Origin: Symsagittifera roscoffensis
Lineage: Eukaryota > Xenacoelomorpha > Acoela > Convolutidae
Assembly: GCF_963678635.1 (NCBI RefSeq)
Contig: NC_087070.1
Location: 23,607,419-23,671,418, forward strand
Length of the DNA: 64,000 nt
Reading direction: 5' to 3'
In this document: in pieces, positions 1 through 11,156 of the stretch
How the letters are laid out: every line of letters begins with the position of its first letter
How positions within the stretch are numbered: position 1 is the stretch's first letter
Notes under the pieces: model-generated
Databases searched by the model: none
What the model was told of the DNA's origin: nothing
The model's input: only the letters and a program-made list of their open reading frames with translations
Translations under genes and position numbers: made by a program

Positions 1-621
1 GCCTAATATGCACGAACGACTCATTGATTACGTGCACAAGTGTGGTTCACATCTTTAGACCTCAAAGACACTTTTATTTATTTTCCTTGTTCTTATCTGA
101 CAAGCAGTCATTGTAACTTTAGCATCCTATGTGGAGAAGCTACTGGAGCATACAGATTCTAGACGGGGTTATACGGACTCACAGACACGACCACTGAGTT
201 CTGAAGGCTATGGATTGTACGCTCAACAGTTGTCGTCAAGGTTATGCGTAGACTGGACGATGAAGAATGGGAGTTGTAGAACAGTAAATGTAAGCTTTTC
301 GTGAAAAAACTTGCCATGGTTAAGCTTTGAAATCGATGAAAATGGCTACACACCAAGGTTCCCAAAAAACGATACTTAAAACCACGTCGACAGTACCGTT
401 CATATATGAGAACGTTGAATCACTTGCAGCGTTTCATACTGGACCTACACAAACGTGAAGTCCATTTCCGAGCGTCGTTGAAGGCATGCAACAAGCACTC
501 CTTTTTATGGGAAAAAAACGCAACTTTCTATAATACTCTAGAAATCATAGCAAAAATTCCAAGTGTATACTATTTTGATTCCATAAAAAACTGGAGAAAA
601 AAATGCGATGCTTCAAACAAG

Positions 622-1499
622 AGGTTGTGCCAGTTGGTCATATTTGGAAGTTTGAACTTGAGCAACGCAAAAGACATGATTTTGGGGTGAAATGGAATTT
701 TTCGAAAATTCGGATTGAGCATGTTATGCTCAAGTTTCTCGCGACAACTGAAAATATCAGAAAATAAGATCAGAAGAACCGAACTACAATCGCGGGAAAG
801 TAGACAAAATTGCACCGGGATATTGCTAGTAGCAATTTCCGATACATAATTCGAGCGAGAGTAGAGCTGTCTTATTCTTAACAGTAGGTAGAGTGATCGC
901 AAGTAAAGAAGAAAACAAATCAGAAATGGACCAGAGTGAGCCTTCGGTGGAAAGGTGGACAACCTAAGTTGCCCAATGGTCCAAACCCAAAACTTATTTC
1001 TCAAGCTAAATTCATTTAAAAGTCCTCGAGTCAAACTTGATTACGCATTTATTCTAGAGTTACTTATTAATTTAGTTACTCAATTCTAGAGAGGGTGCCG
1101 GTATGTGAGTACCGAATTTAAATTTCTTGAGTGTGTTTTATGTTGTTATGTTGAGGTAAGGATAGTTTTAGGCTGATCCATCTGAAATGGATCAAAAGTC
1201 CACTGTCTAATAAAAAGTAGCTATACGAGTTGTTCCGACCCTGTATTTAACGGCGTTCGCGTGTTTTAGATATTTTGAGATCTAAGTATGGGGACGTTCT
1301 TACTTTCTAGAGTAAGGGGGTATTTTGGTAGTGGCATTTAAGCTGAACAAAGATTTGAGTCTCATGTCGCAAGTGAACCGAATTGCCCCCGACCGTTTGA
1401 GATAGAAAAACAGAAGAGAGAGTGTCCCTGACTCTTGAGCCAATGCTTATAGGGCCTGTTTTTCTTTAACCTCATATGTGACTTAATAAGGCGACTGTT
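622..1499. mobile_element. 878 bp insert in relic A copy 1, flanked by ACAAG
   Basis: Copy 1 of the relic contains 878 bp that copy 2 (near 2795) lacks. The insert is flanked by ACAAG at 617-621 and 1500-1504, which fits a 5 bp target-site duplication. The ends do not show a clear TG...CA or terminal inverted repeat, so the element class is unknown; a solo LTR or a non-autonomous element are both possible. A short coding-like stretch on the plus strand is seen at about 630-760, but no product is recognised. Confidence 0.45.
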
Positions 1500-2009
1500 A
1501 CAAGTAGAGCCTGCCGTAAGGGCACCAATCGCGTTTGCAACAAGATTTTTCAAAAGCGTAGAATCAAATGTAGCACGAACCAACTTGAATTACTGGCTAT
1601 CGTATTGTGTACTACGGTAACTACATTAGCAATGCAGGATGACCCGCTGGGCGGATTATTTTCTACTTTTATCACGTCCCAGGGTTGTCGCAGGGAATTG
1701 TGCATTATATGTCTCCCACCCTCCATTTGCAGCCCCTGAACCTTCTAGTTATGATGAATTTTTTCTTAATAAGTCAATCCAAGCTTTCAAATTTTTTAAT
1801 AAGAGCGCGGCTCAACATCGACAGAGAGATGATAATTACAATATCTGTTAAAACGATTCATTATGAGAAGAGCTCCATAAACCACTCACTGTTTACGGCC
1901 ATGACGCAGGTCAAACATCTTTCCTCCAAAGCGCAAATCTCAACCGTTCAGAGCGCTCTAACTCCCGTCTTTGTCCGCAAGGGGGCGGCTATAAGTTCAC
2001 TGCAAAATG

Positions 2010-2180
2010 CGGCAATCACAATTGTGCGTTCAAACTGGTGCTTCTTTTGGTTCGCCTCTAGAGGGCGACGAGGCGCTAAATCTCATTCTCGACCAACCAA
2101 ATTGCAGTACGCAAATAAAGACTTTTACTCGCTGGCCGCTGGAGGGCGATGAAATATGCGTGGGAATTTCGAGCCAATCA
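2010..2180 (+). repeat. 81 bp in-frame tandem repeat, relic A copy 1
   Basis: Equivalent bases recur exactly 81 bp apart: GAGGGCG at 2061 and 2142, and the (C)CAAyCA motif at 2012, 2093 and 2174. In one frame the units read P-L-E-G-D-E followed by about 21 residues containing Q-S/P-N, so the period is 27 codons and preserves the frame. It lies between RNase H and integrase. No function is known. Confidence 0.7.
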
Positions 2181-2325
2181 AATTGAAAACTCGTAAATAT
2201 CAATCAAAAATGTAAATTGAAACTCGTAAATAAAGAAAAACGCCAAAAAAATCATTGTCTCTGACCTGATCATCTATCTTCGCCTTGCACTCAAAATAAT
2301 CTTATTAACAAAGGGCAATCTTGTC

Positions 2326-3612
2326 ATGAACAAAGGGGAAGTCTTGGATCACAACTTGCTCATTGTCAAGTTGATGCGTAGACTGGACGATGAAGAATGT
2401 GCATTGAAGTACAGTAAGTGTAATTTTTCCGTGAATAAACTTGTCCGGTTAAGCTATGAATTCGATAAAATGGCTACTCACCAAGCTGTTCAAAAACTGA
2501 TCCTAATAAGTCCTTAAAACCATCTCGACAGATCCGTTCATTTATGGGAACGTTGAATCACTTGCAGCGTTTCATACCGGTTCTACAGAAACTTGCAGTC
2601 CCTTTCCGAGCGTCGTTGAAGGCATGCACAACAAGCACACCTTCTTATGGAGAGAAGAACGAAACGCAGCTTTTTTTAACATTCTAGAAATTACAGCAAA
2701 AATCCCAAGTGTATACTATTATGGTTTCGCTAAAAACTCGAGAAAAAAGGCGATGCCAGCCACAGCGACCAGGGAACGTGCCTCGAACAAGAAGTAGAGC
2801 CTACAGTAATGGCACCAATCGCATTTGCGTCAGGATTTTTAAGTAGCTCAGAATCCAAACAAAGCACGAACGAACTTGAATTATTGGCTATAGTAACGTG
2901 CACTACGGTAACAATTCTTAGCAATCCAGGATGATCCGCTGGGTGGATGGTTTTCTACTTTTCGATTTTATCACGTCCCATGGTTGACGCTGGGAATTAT
3001 GCATTATATGTCTCCTCTGAAAATATTCTCATTACATTCACAGCCCCTGAACCTTCTAGTTATGATAAACTTTTTGTTATTAGGTCAATCCAAGCATTCA
3101 ATTTCATTAGTAAGGGCCTGGCTCAACATCGAGAGGGAGATGATAAAAGCAATATCTGATAAAACGAGTCGTTATGAGAAGAGCTCCATAAACTACTCAC
3201 TGTTTACGGTCATGAAGCAGGTCAAATTTCTTTTCTCCCAAGTGCAAATCTCAACCGGTCAGAGCGCTCTAATTCCCGCCTTTGTCCGCAAGGAGGCGGC
3301 GATACGTTCACTGCGACATTCAACCAATCACAATTGTGCGATCAAACTGGTGCTTCTTTTGGCTCGCCTCTAGAGGGCGACGAGGCGCTCAATCTCATTC
3401 TCGACCAATCAAATTGCAGTACGCAAATAAAGGCTTTTACTCGCTGGCCGCTGGAGGGCGATGAAATATGCGTGGAAACTTCGAGCCAATTAAAATCCAG
3501 TATGCAAATTGAAAAAAACAAATACAGAAAAATACCTAAAAAAGTCATTGTCTATGACCTGATCATCTATCTTCGACGTTCGCTCAAAATAATCTTATTA
3601 TTCTTAAAATGA
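2326..3612 (+). pseudogene. Relic A, copy 2: gypsy-like RT / RNase H / linker
   Basis: This is the second tandem copy of the RT-RNase H segment. It starts with an RT stretch at 2370-2460 (RRLDDEECALKYSKC), then the thumb near 2545 (MGTLNHLQRF), an RNase H remnant around 2750-2950 and the linker EPSSYDKLFV near 3050. Copy 2 lacks the 0.88 kb insert found in copy 1, which implies that the insert arrived after the duplication or was lost from this copy. The 27-residue peptide repeat follows at 3286-3492. Stops and frameshifts interrupt the frame, so it is non-functional. The shared terminal sequence CTCAAAATAATCTTATTA closes both copies (about 2290 and 3583). Confidence 0.75.
3286..3528 (+). repeat. 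81 bp in-frame tandem repeat, relic A copy 2
   Basis: Three units start with a proline codon at 3286, 3367 and 3448, each exactly 81 bp apart. The unit starts read PQGGGD, PLEGDE and PLEGDE, and the middle part carries a QSx or SQL motif encoded around CCAATyA at 3324, 3405 and 3486. The frame is open through all three units, so the repeat was protein-coding. It sits in the linker between RNase H and integrase. Confidence 0.75.
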
Positions 3613-5100
3613 TCAAATCAATGAAAACGGATCCAATGATTTCATCCACAAACTCAATCTACTCGACAACACTCTCGAGAAAAAAAATCTGCAAACGTTT
3701 GTCGCGACGTTTCAGTCAACCTCTCCTTTTTTCCCTCCCCCCAGCTCGATGAGGTCTACTACTGGCCCCAACTCGCTCTGCGTTCGTGCTACTACACGAT
3801 GGAACAGGATTGATCTCATTCGCATTCGAGTGAAGACCCGAAAAGTTGCCTCCAGGGAAATAATTGTGGCACTCCGCTCAGTTACCCGAAAGGAGTGGCC
3901 GGTAAAATTAATCGAAAGCCTCAAGCAAAAGAATTTCACCAAACAAGTACGGAAACAAGCTTCTGCAAAGGTGGGGTAAATTGTGATCAATAACAAGAAA
4001 CCGTTTCTTTGCCCGGCCTCTTCGATGGGGATCTACTACTGCTCGAATTGACGGAAGAGGACCGTTTCCTGGGCCCAATGAAGATTGTTATCATCAACCA
4101 GGATGTTTCTTCGTTCAACAAACTGGGAGCCTACATAGCGCAATTCTGTGGAAAGGCAGTGGTTGCCAACAAATGTGTGATAGTTGACGTCAAGCTGGCG
4201 ATCCCGGAACAGCTACGTTTGGCCATTCTTGCGCGTCTTTGTCGCTTGCATCCCGGACAAGAGGTTATGATGTCCGCCTTCGAGTATATCTGGTGGCTTT
4301 TCCTCAATCGCCAAATCACCAAGACTTGTGTAGACTCTGAAGAATGTACGTTTTGATAAAAACCTAAGATCAAGCTTACAGCCCGACTCCTCTAAGCCAC
4401 TACCGGAGTTGTCGGCCCCTACCTAACCAAGAGTTGCAACTTGATCTTTTGGGTCTGTTCGTTGATGAAAAGAACGAGACAGTCCTTATCTTATTCGCAA
4501 TTGACAGGTTCTATAATTTTTCGTCCGTCTTATTTACGAAAAAGTCAGGCGATAAAAGTTAAAATTGAGATGGTACATTCGCAATCATGGCCTGCCACAG
4601 TCGATTCGAACGGATCACGGTTCGGGATTCAAAAACGAAATTGCCCGTAAAGTTTCTAAAAACGAGAGATAAAACACATCCTCACAACGGTGGCTGACCA
4701 TCGAGGCTGTGGTTTGATGGAACGCATGATTCAAACATTCAAACGGAATTTGGAAACTGAAAAACTCAATCCTCACTTTGGTAACCTAAAATCTACTCCA
4801 CAACAAATACTCGAAGACATTCGAAAAAACCAAACTTTGTGTCTTCAAGAAACTTCCTTTTGATCTCCAATTCGGTCACAAACCTAAAACTGAATTCTCC
4901 CAAGCGTTTGATATCATTGTAGTTCGTGATAGTTTTGCTCAGGCACTCAAGAGGGACTTGTTGACTCCTGTAGAGATTGTGAGGCAAGACTATAGCCGAG
5001 AAAGAGTTGGAGTGATTCCTCGCGGCAGATCCAGCCCTCACTTGTCACCACGATTTGACTCGATGTTCTCCGTTGGCTGACAAGCGGCGGAGAGCGAGCC
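3613..5100 (+). pseudogene. Relic A: gypsy-like integrase
   Basis: At 4009-4373 the frame reads ELTEEDRFLGPMK and then the zinc-binding part with LHPGQ, YIWW, NRQI and two cysteines, which is the HHCC domain of a Ty3/gypsy integrase. The catalytic core follows in broken frames: AIDRF at about 4495, a second aspartate in RTDHGSGF near 4610, and the third acidic residue in GLMER near 4715. The tail reads FGHKPKTEFSQAF at about 4870. Several frameshifts and stops make it non-functional. Unlike element B, the region of the second catalytic aspartate is still present. The tail from 4875 onward belongs to the 3.14 kb tandem duplication. Confidence 0.75.
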
Positions 5101-6185
5101 GTACAAAGCGCTTTGACTATTTGGGCTCAAGAAAAACGTAATGTACCTCTGGAGAAAGGAAGCCTGGTTATGAGGGAACTCTCAACTATGAGAGAACTCG
5201 CAAATGAGGGAACTCGTAACAAGAAACACCCTCAGATTCTACGCTCATTCTTCAGATCCAGCCATCCCAGCGTTGTCTCCCAGTGCCTCAGTGTCACGCA
5301 AAAACCTAATCGTGTTAGAGTAATCAGGAAAACTATAAACCAACATTTCCGAAAACCACTGTTTAAACTCGCAAATTATAAACTAATCAAGTTACAAGTA
5401 ACACGTACATCACAGACAAAGGAAAAGTATACCGGAATAAATATATTAGTCTAATGTTTAATCCCATTTTTGTGACATTTAAGATAGTCAGAGTATGCTG
5501 GGCGATAGAATAGCCACATCGCAACGCGGAATCGCCCCAAAACCACAGTATTCTTCGCCACCGAACGTCAACTTCTTGTTCAGACCAGCGTAGGACCTAC
5601 AGTGGTTGACCGCACAGCCGACTCTTCTTCTAGTGGCGGTTCAGTAGTAAACATCAATAACACGACATCCCATATTTCTTCGATACCGATCCCAGTTTCT
5701 GATCCTACCATTCAAGTCCGTCCTGCGATGCTGGACAAGACGTCTAAGGTGATTTTGTCACCAGGCAAAGAGGCTTTGACAGCTATCGATCAGACTAACC
5801 AAAACGCGTCGAATCCAGACCCTCACGTCATCTCAGGCGATAATTCACCCCAGCAGCAAAACTGGAACTAGCGCGGCCGCGGTGCCGTCTCCAGATCCCA
5901 CTCAGGCTCCGCAATATTCGGAAACGACGCGGGCTTTGGCTCGCGGTAAAAAGCCCACATGTTTTTTGGCGACCCTCTTTGTCACTCAGTCAAGGCAGTA
6001 GAGGATGAGGCGTCGGAACAATCCTCTTTGTCAGTCGTACCCGTCGTAAATCTCAACTCTCCGCACAAGCGTATCGAGCTTATTCGTCAGCGACCGGGCT
6101 CAATTTCGCAGGAGTAGTTGACTCCTTTTAAGAAGAACAAAAACAGGAACCAAAAGAGAACAAAACTCATACTGACATATGACTA
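5101..6185 (+). pseudogene. Relic A: C-terminal extension of pol, unit 1
   Basis: Open stretches at 5113-5454 and 5602-5871 and a third at about 5935-6180 encode a low-complexity Ser/Thr/Pro/Asn-rich tail. The last part (FGDPLCHSVKAVEDE) matches the end of element B (YGSPIRHSVKEVEE near 18865), so it is the terminal domain that follows integrase in this lineage. Element C has an equivalent Ser-rich tail of about 480 residues. Frames are broken between the stretches. No enzymatic motif is visible. Confidence 0.6.
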
Positions 6186-6189
6186 GACC

Positions 6190-7650
6190 CAAACTTCATA
6201 ACGTTAAACTCTAGTACTTAACAAACTTTTTTGCCATTCTTTTGCAATTTTTTAATTTGCAGTTTCTTCATCGCAAAGACCGGCCCTGTCAAGCGCTTTT
6301 TTCAACTCTGTGCTAAATTTAATCCTCAACCTAAGGATGAAATTTTTTTTCCTCGCGCGGGGATTGTCATTAGGCGATCTTCGGTACCTCGTTTATCCTA
6401 TGAGTGTTTATATTAATCATATGTTTTTTCCTACCTATTCTCTATTTTATATGTCATCACTCAAGGCCATATCTAACCGTTCACAGTGTGGTGCCGTTAT
6501 GTTTTGTTTGCGTATAGCTAGTTGCGCGTTATCCTTAACAAGATACTGTCATACTCTAAACTGAGTGCCTAGTCTATACCTCTATCTATTCTTCATCTAT
6601 AGTCCATCTAAAACGGCATTTGTAAACAATTATTCATTCGATACAGTGTATATCGATTTATTTTACTCATAAATTATCTATCTATGATACTTAACAATTT
6701 TTTATTAGTTTTTAATCCTTCAGTCGTGAGTCAGTACTGGGCGGTTTATTTCATTTGGAAAACTAAAACCTTTTCTGATGAAAGCTATCAGTTCAGCGAT
6801 GAGCATATGATAATTCATAGTCTCATTGAAAATAAAGATCTCTCAGTTCTGGTTGAAAGCTTTTGTAGAAGTCACACAACACAGTACCGAAAAAAGTTTC
6901 TGATAAAGTTATCATAGCAAGCAAAACTTCAAAAACTGGCAATTTGTCTCACTTTTTTAGAATTTGAAGGTTTCCTATCTTAGACCTAAATGAAAAAGCC
7001 TTCGATTGATTAAATTATGAATTTCTAATCGGATCTAGACAACTGATTTGATAGAAAAAGTTTACATAGAGCAACCACGATAAAGACTTTTTCAAAAGAA
7101 TCTCAAACAATTATATCATGTTTGTTTTCCTTTAGCTTTTCAGATGAATCGATTATTTTGAGTATCAAGTCGAAATCAGTCGCATAGTTTTAGCTGAGTT
7201 TGACAAAAAAAAACATTTAAAATTTCTCCGTTGGGCCAAATTCAAAAAAAGTTCTAGAAAACTAGAAAGATCTTGAGTTCCTGGAGAGTTACATTGTTTA
7301 CTTATTCCCTGATAACGTTACGAATCTTTATATAGAAAGTGCCAGAACAAAACCAGCGCTTGATTCAAAATGCATGATCAAATACGCGTTATATAGTGAC
7401 AATATTATAGTTCAAGATATGGACGAAGTAGTTGATTTCTACTCCAATCGTTTCAAAAAAAACCCGGAAGCTATTTCGGTCGGCAGCGGAAATGAAAGTT
7501 TCCAATTATTCCAGTTTTTCCCTGAATGACCAGTCGTTGGCACGTCGTTAGAAACATGCAACTGATGTTCAAAACGCAACAGAGTTGCTCAAATTGAAAT
7601 GAATTAACGTATCGAAAACCTTTCAACTTCAGAAAAACTATTCATTCGAC
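6190..7650 (+). pseudogene. 3' region with decayed coding sequence of unknown origin
   Basis: Between the pol tail and the LTR lie 1.46 kb of AT-rich sequence not present before the right LTR of element B. Two stretches look coding: 6684-6917 (77 codons, including SDEHMIIHSLIENKDL) and 7266-7529 (87 codons without a stop, no ATG, including DMDEVVDFYSNRF and ending FQLFQFFPE). The second is conserved in the duplicate at about 10403-10666, with mostly amino-acid-changing differences, as expected for decay. I do not recognise a family. It could be a decayed third ORF of relic A or a captured or pre-existing host sequence. No envelope-like signal peptide or transmembrane segment is evident. Confidence 0.45.
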
Positions 7651-8020
7651 TGTCATGACACGCATATAACATATCATATTAATACGTTGGACTCAGTGCT
7701 GCAGTTATTGCAGTGGCGCCAAGGTCGCCCACCAGTTTTGCTAAGTTATCTCACATGTTGCTAAAAACTCAAATTCATCTGTCTGTTTATCGATTTAGGA
7801 TTCAGACCTACTCTTCTTGCTACGATAGTTCAACAAACTCTATGTCTTCCTCTACCCATTATTTTTGGAAACATAAGATTAATTCTAAATTGGGTTATTT
7901 CTATTCTCTTATTAAAAACTTTATACATACTACGGTTGTAGTTGATTAATTCAACTCTTCTATTTTACCGAGTTTTATCGGTGAAACTAGATTTTAAGTC
8001 TCTGAGTTCGGTAAATGTCA
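7651..8020 (+). repeat. LTR copy 1 (370 bp) of element B type
   Basis: It starts TGTCATGACACGC and ends GGTAAATGTCA, and is preceded by TCGAC at 7646-7650. It is nearly identical to the LTR at 10787-11156 and similar to 19237-19590. It arose as part of the 3.14 kb tandem duplication, since integrase-tail sequence follows directly instead of a primer-binding site. Confidence 0.85.
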
Positions 8021-9328
8021 CAAACCTAATACTGAATTCTCCCAAGCGTTTAATATCATTGTAATTCGTGATAGTTTTGCTCAGGCACTCAAGAGGGACT
8101 TGTTGACTCCTGTAGAGATTGTGAGGCAAGACTATAGCCGAGAAAGAGTTGGAATGATTCCTCGCGGCAGATCCAGCCCTCACTTGTTACCACGATTTGA
8201 CTCGATGTTCTCCGTTGGCTGACAAGCGGCGGAGAGCGAGCCGTACAAAGCGCTTTGACTATTTGGGCTCAAGAAACAGGTAATGTACCTCTGGAGAAAG
8301 GAAGTCTGGTGGTGAGGGAACTCGCAACTATGAGAGAACTCGCAAATGAGGGAACTCGTAACAAGAAACACCCTCAGATTCTACGCTCATGCTTCAGATC
8401 CAGCCATCCCAGCGTTGTCTCCCAGTGCCTCAGTGTCACGCAAAAACCTAATCGTGTTAGAGTAATCAGGAAAACTATAAACCAACATTCCCGAAAACCA
8501 CTGTTTAAACTCGCAAATTATAAACTAATCAACTTACAAGTAACACGTACATCACAGACAAAGGAAAAGTATACCGGAATAAATATATTAGTCTAATGTT
8601 TAATCCACTTTTTGTGACGTTTAAGATAGTCAGAGTATGCTGGGCGATAGAATAGCCACATCGCAACGCGGAATCGCCCCAAAACCACAGTATTCTTCGC
8701 CACCGAACGTCAACTTCTTGTTCAGACCAGCGTAGGACCTACAGTGGTTGACCGCACAGCCGACTCTTCTTCTAGTGGCGGTTCAGTAGTAAACATCATT
8801 AACACGACGTCCCATATTTCTTCGATACCGATCCCAGTTTCTGATCCTACCATTCAAGTCCATCCTGCGATGCTGGACAAGACGTCTAAGGTGATTTTGT
8901 CACCAGGCAAAGAGGCTTTGACAGCTATCGATCAGACTAACCAAAACGCGTCGAATCCAGACCCTCACGTCATCTCAGGCGATAATTCACCCCAGCAGCA
9001 AAACTGGAACTAGCGCGGCCGCGGTGCCGTCTCCAGATCCCACTCAGGCTCCGCAAAATTCTGAAACGACGCGGGCTTTGGCTCGCAGTAAAAAGCCCAC
9101 ATGTTTTTTGGCGACCCTCTTTGTCACTCAGTCAAGGCAGTAGAGGATGAGGCGTCGGAACAATCATCTTTGTCAGTCGTACCCGTCGTAAATCTCACCT
9201 CTCCGCACAAGCTTATCGAGCTTATTCGTCAGCGACCGGGCTCAATTTCACAGGAGCAGTTGACTCCTTTTAAGAAGAACAAAAACAGGAACCAAAAGAG
9301 AACAAAACTCATACTGACATATGACTAG
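8021..9328 (+). pseudogene. Relic A pol tail, unit 2
   Basis: This is a copy of 4879-6185. The frame at 9101-9328 is slightly longer than in unit 1, because the TAG at about 6115 in unit 1 reads CAG here. This identifies at least one stop that arose after the duplication. It is non-functional. Confidence 0.6.
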
Positions 9329-10786
9329 ACCCAAACTTCATAACGTTAAACTCTAGTACTTAACAAACTTTTTTGCCATTCTTTTGCAATTTTTTACATT
9401 GCAGTTTCTTCATCGCAAAGACCGGCCCTGTCAAGCGCTTTTTTCAACTCTGTGCTAAATTTAATCCTCAACCTAAGGATGAAAATTTTTTCCTCGCACG
9501 GGGATTGTCAATAGACGATCTTCGGTACCTCGTTTATCCTATGCGTGTTTATATTAATCATATGTATTTTCCTACCTATTCTCTATTTTATATGTCCTCA
9601 CTCAAGGCCATATCTAACCGTTCACAGTGTGGTGCCGTTATGTTTTGTTTGCGTATAGCTAGTTGCACGTTATCCTTAATAAGATACTGTCATACTCTAA
9701 ACTGAGTGCCTAGTCTATACCTCTATCTATTCTTCATCTATAGTGCATCTAAAACGGCATTTGTAAACAATTATTCATTCGATACAGTGTATCGATTTAT
9801 TTTACTCATTAACTATCTATCTATGATACTTATCAATTTTTGATTAGTTTTTAATCCTTCAGTCGTGAGTCAGTACTGGGCGGTTTATTTCATTTGGAAA
9901 ACTAAAACCTTTTCTGATGAAAGGTATCAATTCAGCGATGAGCATATGATAATTCATAGTCTCATTGAAAATAAAGATCTCTCAGTTCTGGTTGAAAGCT
10001 TTTGTAGAAGTCACACAACACAGTACCGAAAAAGTTTCTGATAAAGTTATCATAGCAAGCAAAACTTCAAAAACTGGCAATTTGTCTCACTTTTTTAGAA
10101 CTTGAATGTTTCCTATCTTAGACCTAAATAAAAAAGCCTTCGATTGATTAAATTATGAATTTCTAATCGGATCTAGACAACTGAATTGATAGAAAAAGTT
10201 TACATAGAGCAACCACGATAAAGACTTTTCAAAAGAATCTTAAACAATTATATCATGTTTGTTTTCCTTTAGCTTTTCAGATGAATCGATTATTTTGAGT
10301 ATCAAGTCGAAATCAGTCGCATAGTTTTAGCTGAGTTTGACAAAAAAAAACATTTACAATTTCTCCGTTGCGCCAAATTCAAAGAAAGTTCTAGAAAACT
10401 AGAAAGATCTTGAGTTCCTGGAGAGTTACATTGTTTCCTTATTCCCTGATAACCTTACAAATCTTTATATAGAAAGTGCCAGAACAAAACCAGCGCATGA
10501 TTCAAAATGCATGATCAAATACGCGTTATATAGTGACAATATTATAGTTCAAGATATGGACGAAGTAGTTGGTTTCTACTCCAATCGTTTCAAAAAAATC
10601 CCGGAAGCTATTTCGGTCGGCAGCGGAAATGAAAGTTTCCAATTATTCCAGTTTTTCCCTGAATGACCAGCGTTGGCACGTCGTTACAAACATGCAACTG
10701 ATGTTCAAAACGCAACAGAGTTGCTCAAATTGAAATGAATTAATGTATCGAAAACCTTTCAACTTCAGAAAAACTATTCATTCGAC

Positions 10787-11156
10787 TGTCATGCCACGCA
10801 TATATAATATCATGTTAATACGTTGGACTCAGTGCTGCAGTTATTGCAGTGGCGCCAAGGTCGCCCACCAGTTTTGCTAAGTTATCTCACATGTTGCTAA
10901 AAACTCAAATTCATCTGTCTGTTTATCGATTTAGGATTCAGACCTACTCTTCTTGCTACGATAGTTCAACAAACTCTATGTCTTCCTCTGCCCATTACTT
11001 TTGGAAACATAAGATTAATTCTAAATTGGGTTATTTCTATTCTCTTATTAAAAGTTTTATACATACTACGGTTGTAGTTGATTAATTCAACTCTTCTATT
11101 ATACCGAGTTTGATCGGTAAAACTAGATTTTAAGTCCCTGAGTTCGGTAAATGTCA
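10787..11156 (+). repeat. 5' LTR of element B (370 bp)
   Basis: It starts TGTCATGCCACGC and ends GTAAATGTCA. It is followed directly by TGTCGCAG, one mismatch from the TGGCGCAG that starts the primer-binding site of element C. TCGAC precedes it at 10782-10786. Confidence 0.85.

Larger units (their letters stand above)
240..2310 (+). pseudogene. Relic A, copy 1: gypsy-like RT thumb / RNase H / linker
   Basis: This is decayed reverse transcriptase and RNase H sequence of a Ty3/gypsy-like element. Around 240-360 it resembles the RT stretch reading KLDEE..ALKYSKC in better copies. At 406-620 it reads MRTLNHLQRF and then FLWEKNATFYNTLEIIAK, which matches the RT thumb and connection of the intact element at 42850-43060. 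The RNase H start (CDAS) is at about 605. The reading resumes after a foreign 0.88 kb insert, with RWAD near 1648 and the linker signature EPSSYDEFF near 1740. Many frameshifts and stops are present, so it is not functional. The same segment recurs at 2326-3612, so this is one half of a tandem duplication within the relic. Family assignment is secure; the exact ends are not. Confidence 0.75.
4875..8020. repeat. 3.14 kb tandem duplication, unit 1
   Basis: This unit contains the integrase tail, C-terminal extension, 3' region and one LTR. It is repeated in tandem at 8021-11156 with only scattered substitutions and small indels (offset 3142 bp at the left end, 3136 bp near the right end). The junction at 8017-8020 is GTCA, which is both the LTR terminus and the sequence at 4875-4878, so the breakpoint shows 4 bp microhomology. 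Confidence 0.95.
8021..11156. repeat. 3.14 kb tandem duplication, unit 2
   Basis: This is the second unit of the tandem duplication. It repeats the integrase tail (8021-8230), the pol C-terminal extension (8255-8596, 8744-9013, 9101-9328), the decayed 3' region (9330-10786, with the coding-like stretch at about 10403-10666) and the LTR (10787-11156). Its shared breaks with unit 1 show that the pol tail was already decayed when it was duplicated. The 6684-6917 frame of unit 1 is broken here by a small indel near 10030. Confidence 0.95.

Noticed and set aside
570-1034. 154-codon minus-strand frame
   Set aside because: It runs across the junction of relic A and the 878 bp insert, so it cannot be an original gene; it has no recognised motif.
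2061-3492. Array of CTCF-like (CTAGAGGGCG) and CCAAT-box motifs as a possible insulator or promoter
   Set aside because: The motifs recur at exactly 81 bp (and 72 bp in element B) within an open frame and are explained as codons of a tandem peptide repeat (L-E-G-D and Q-S).
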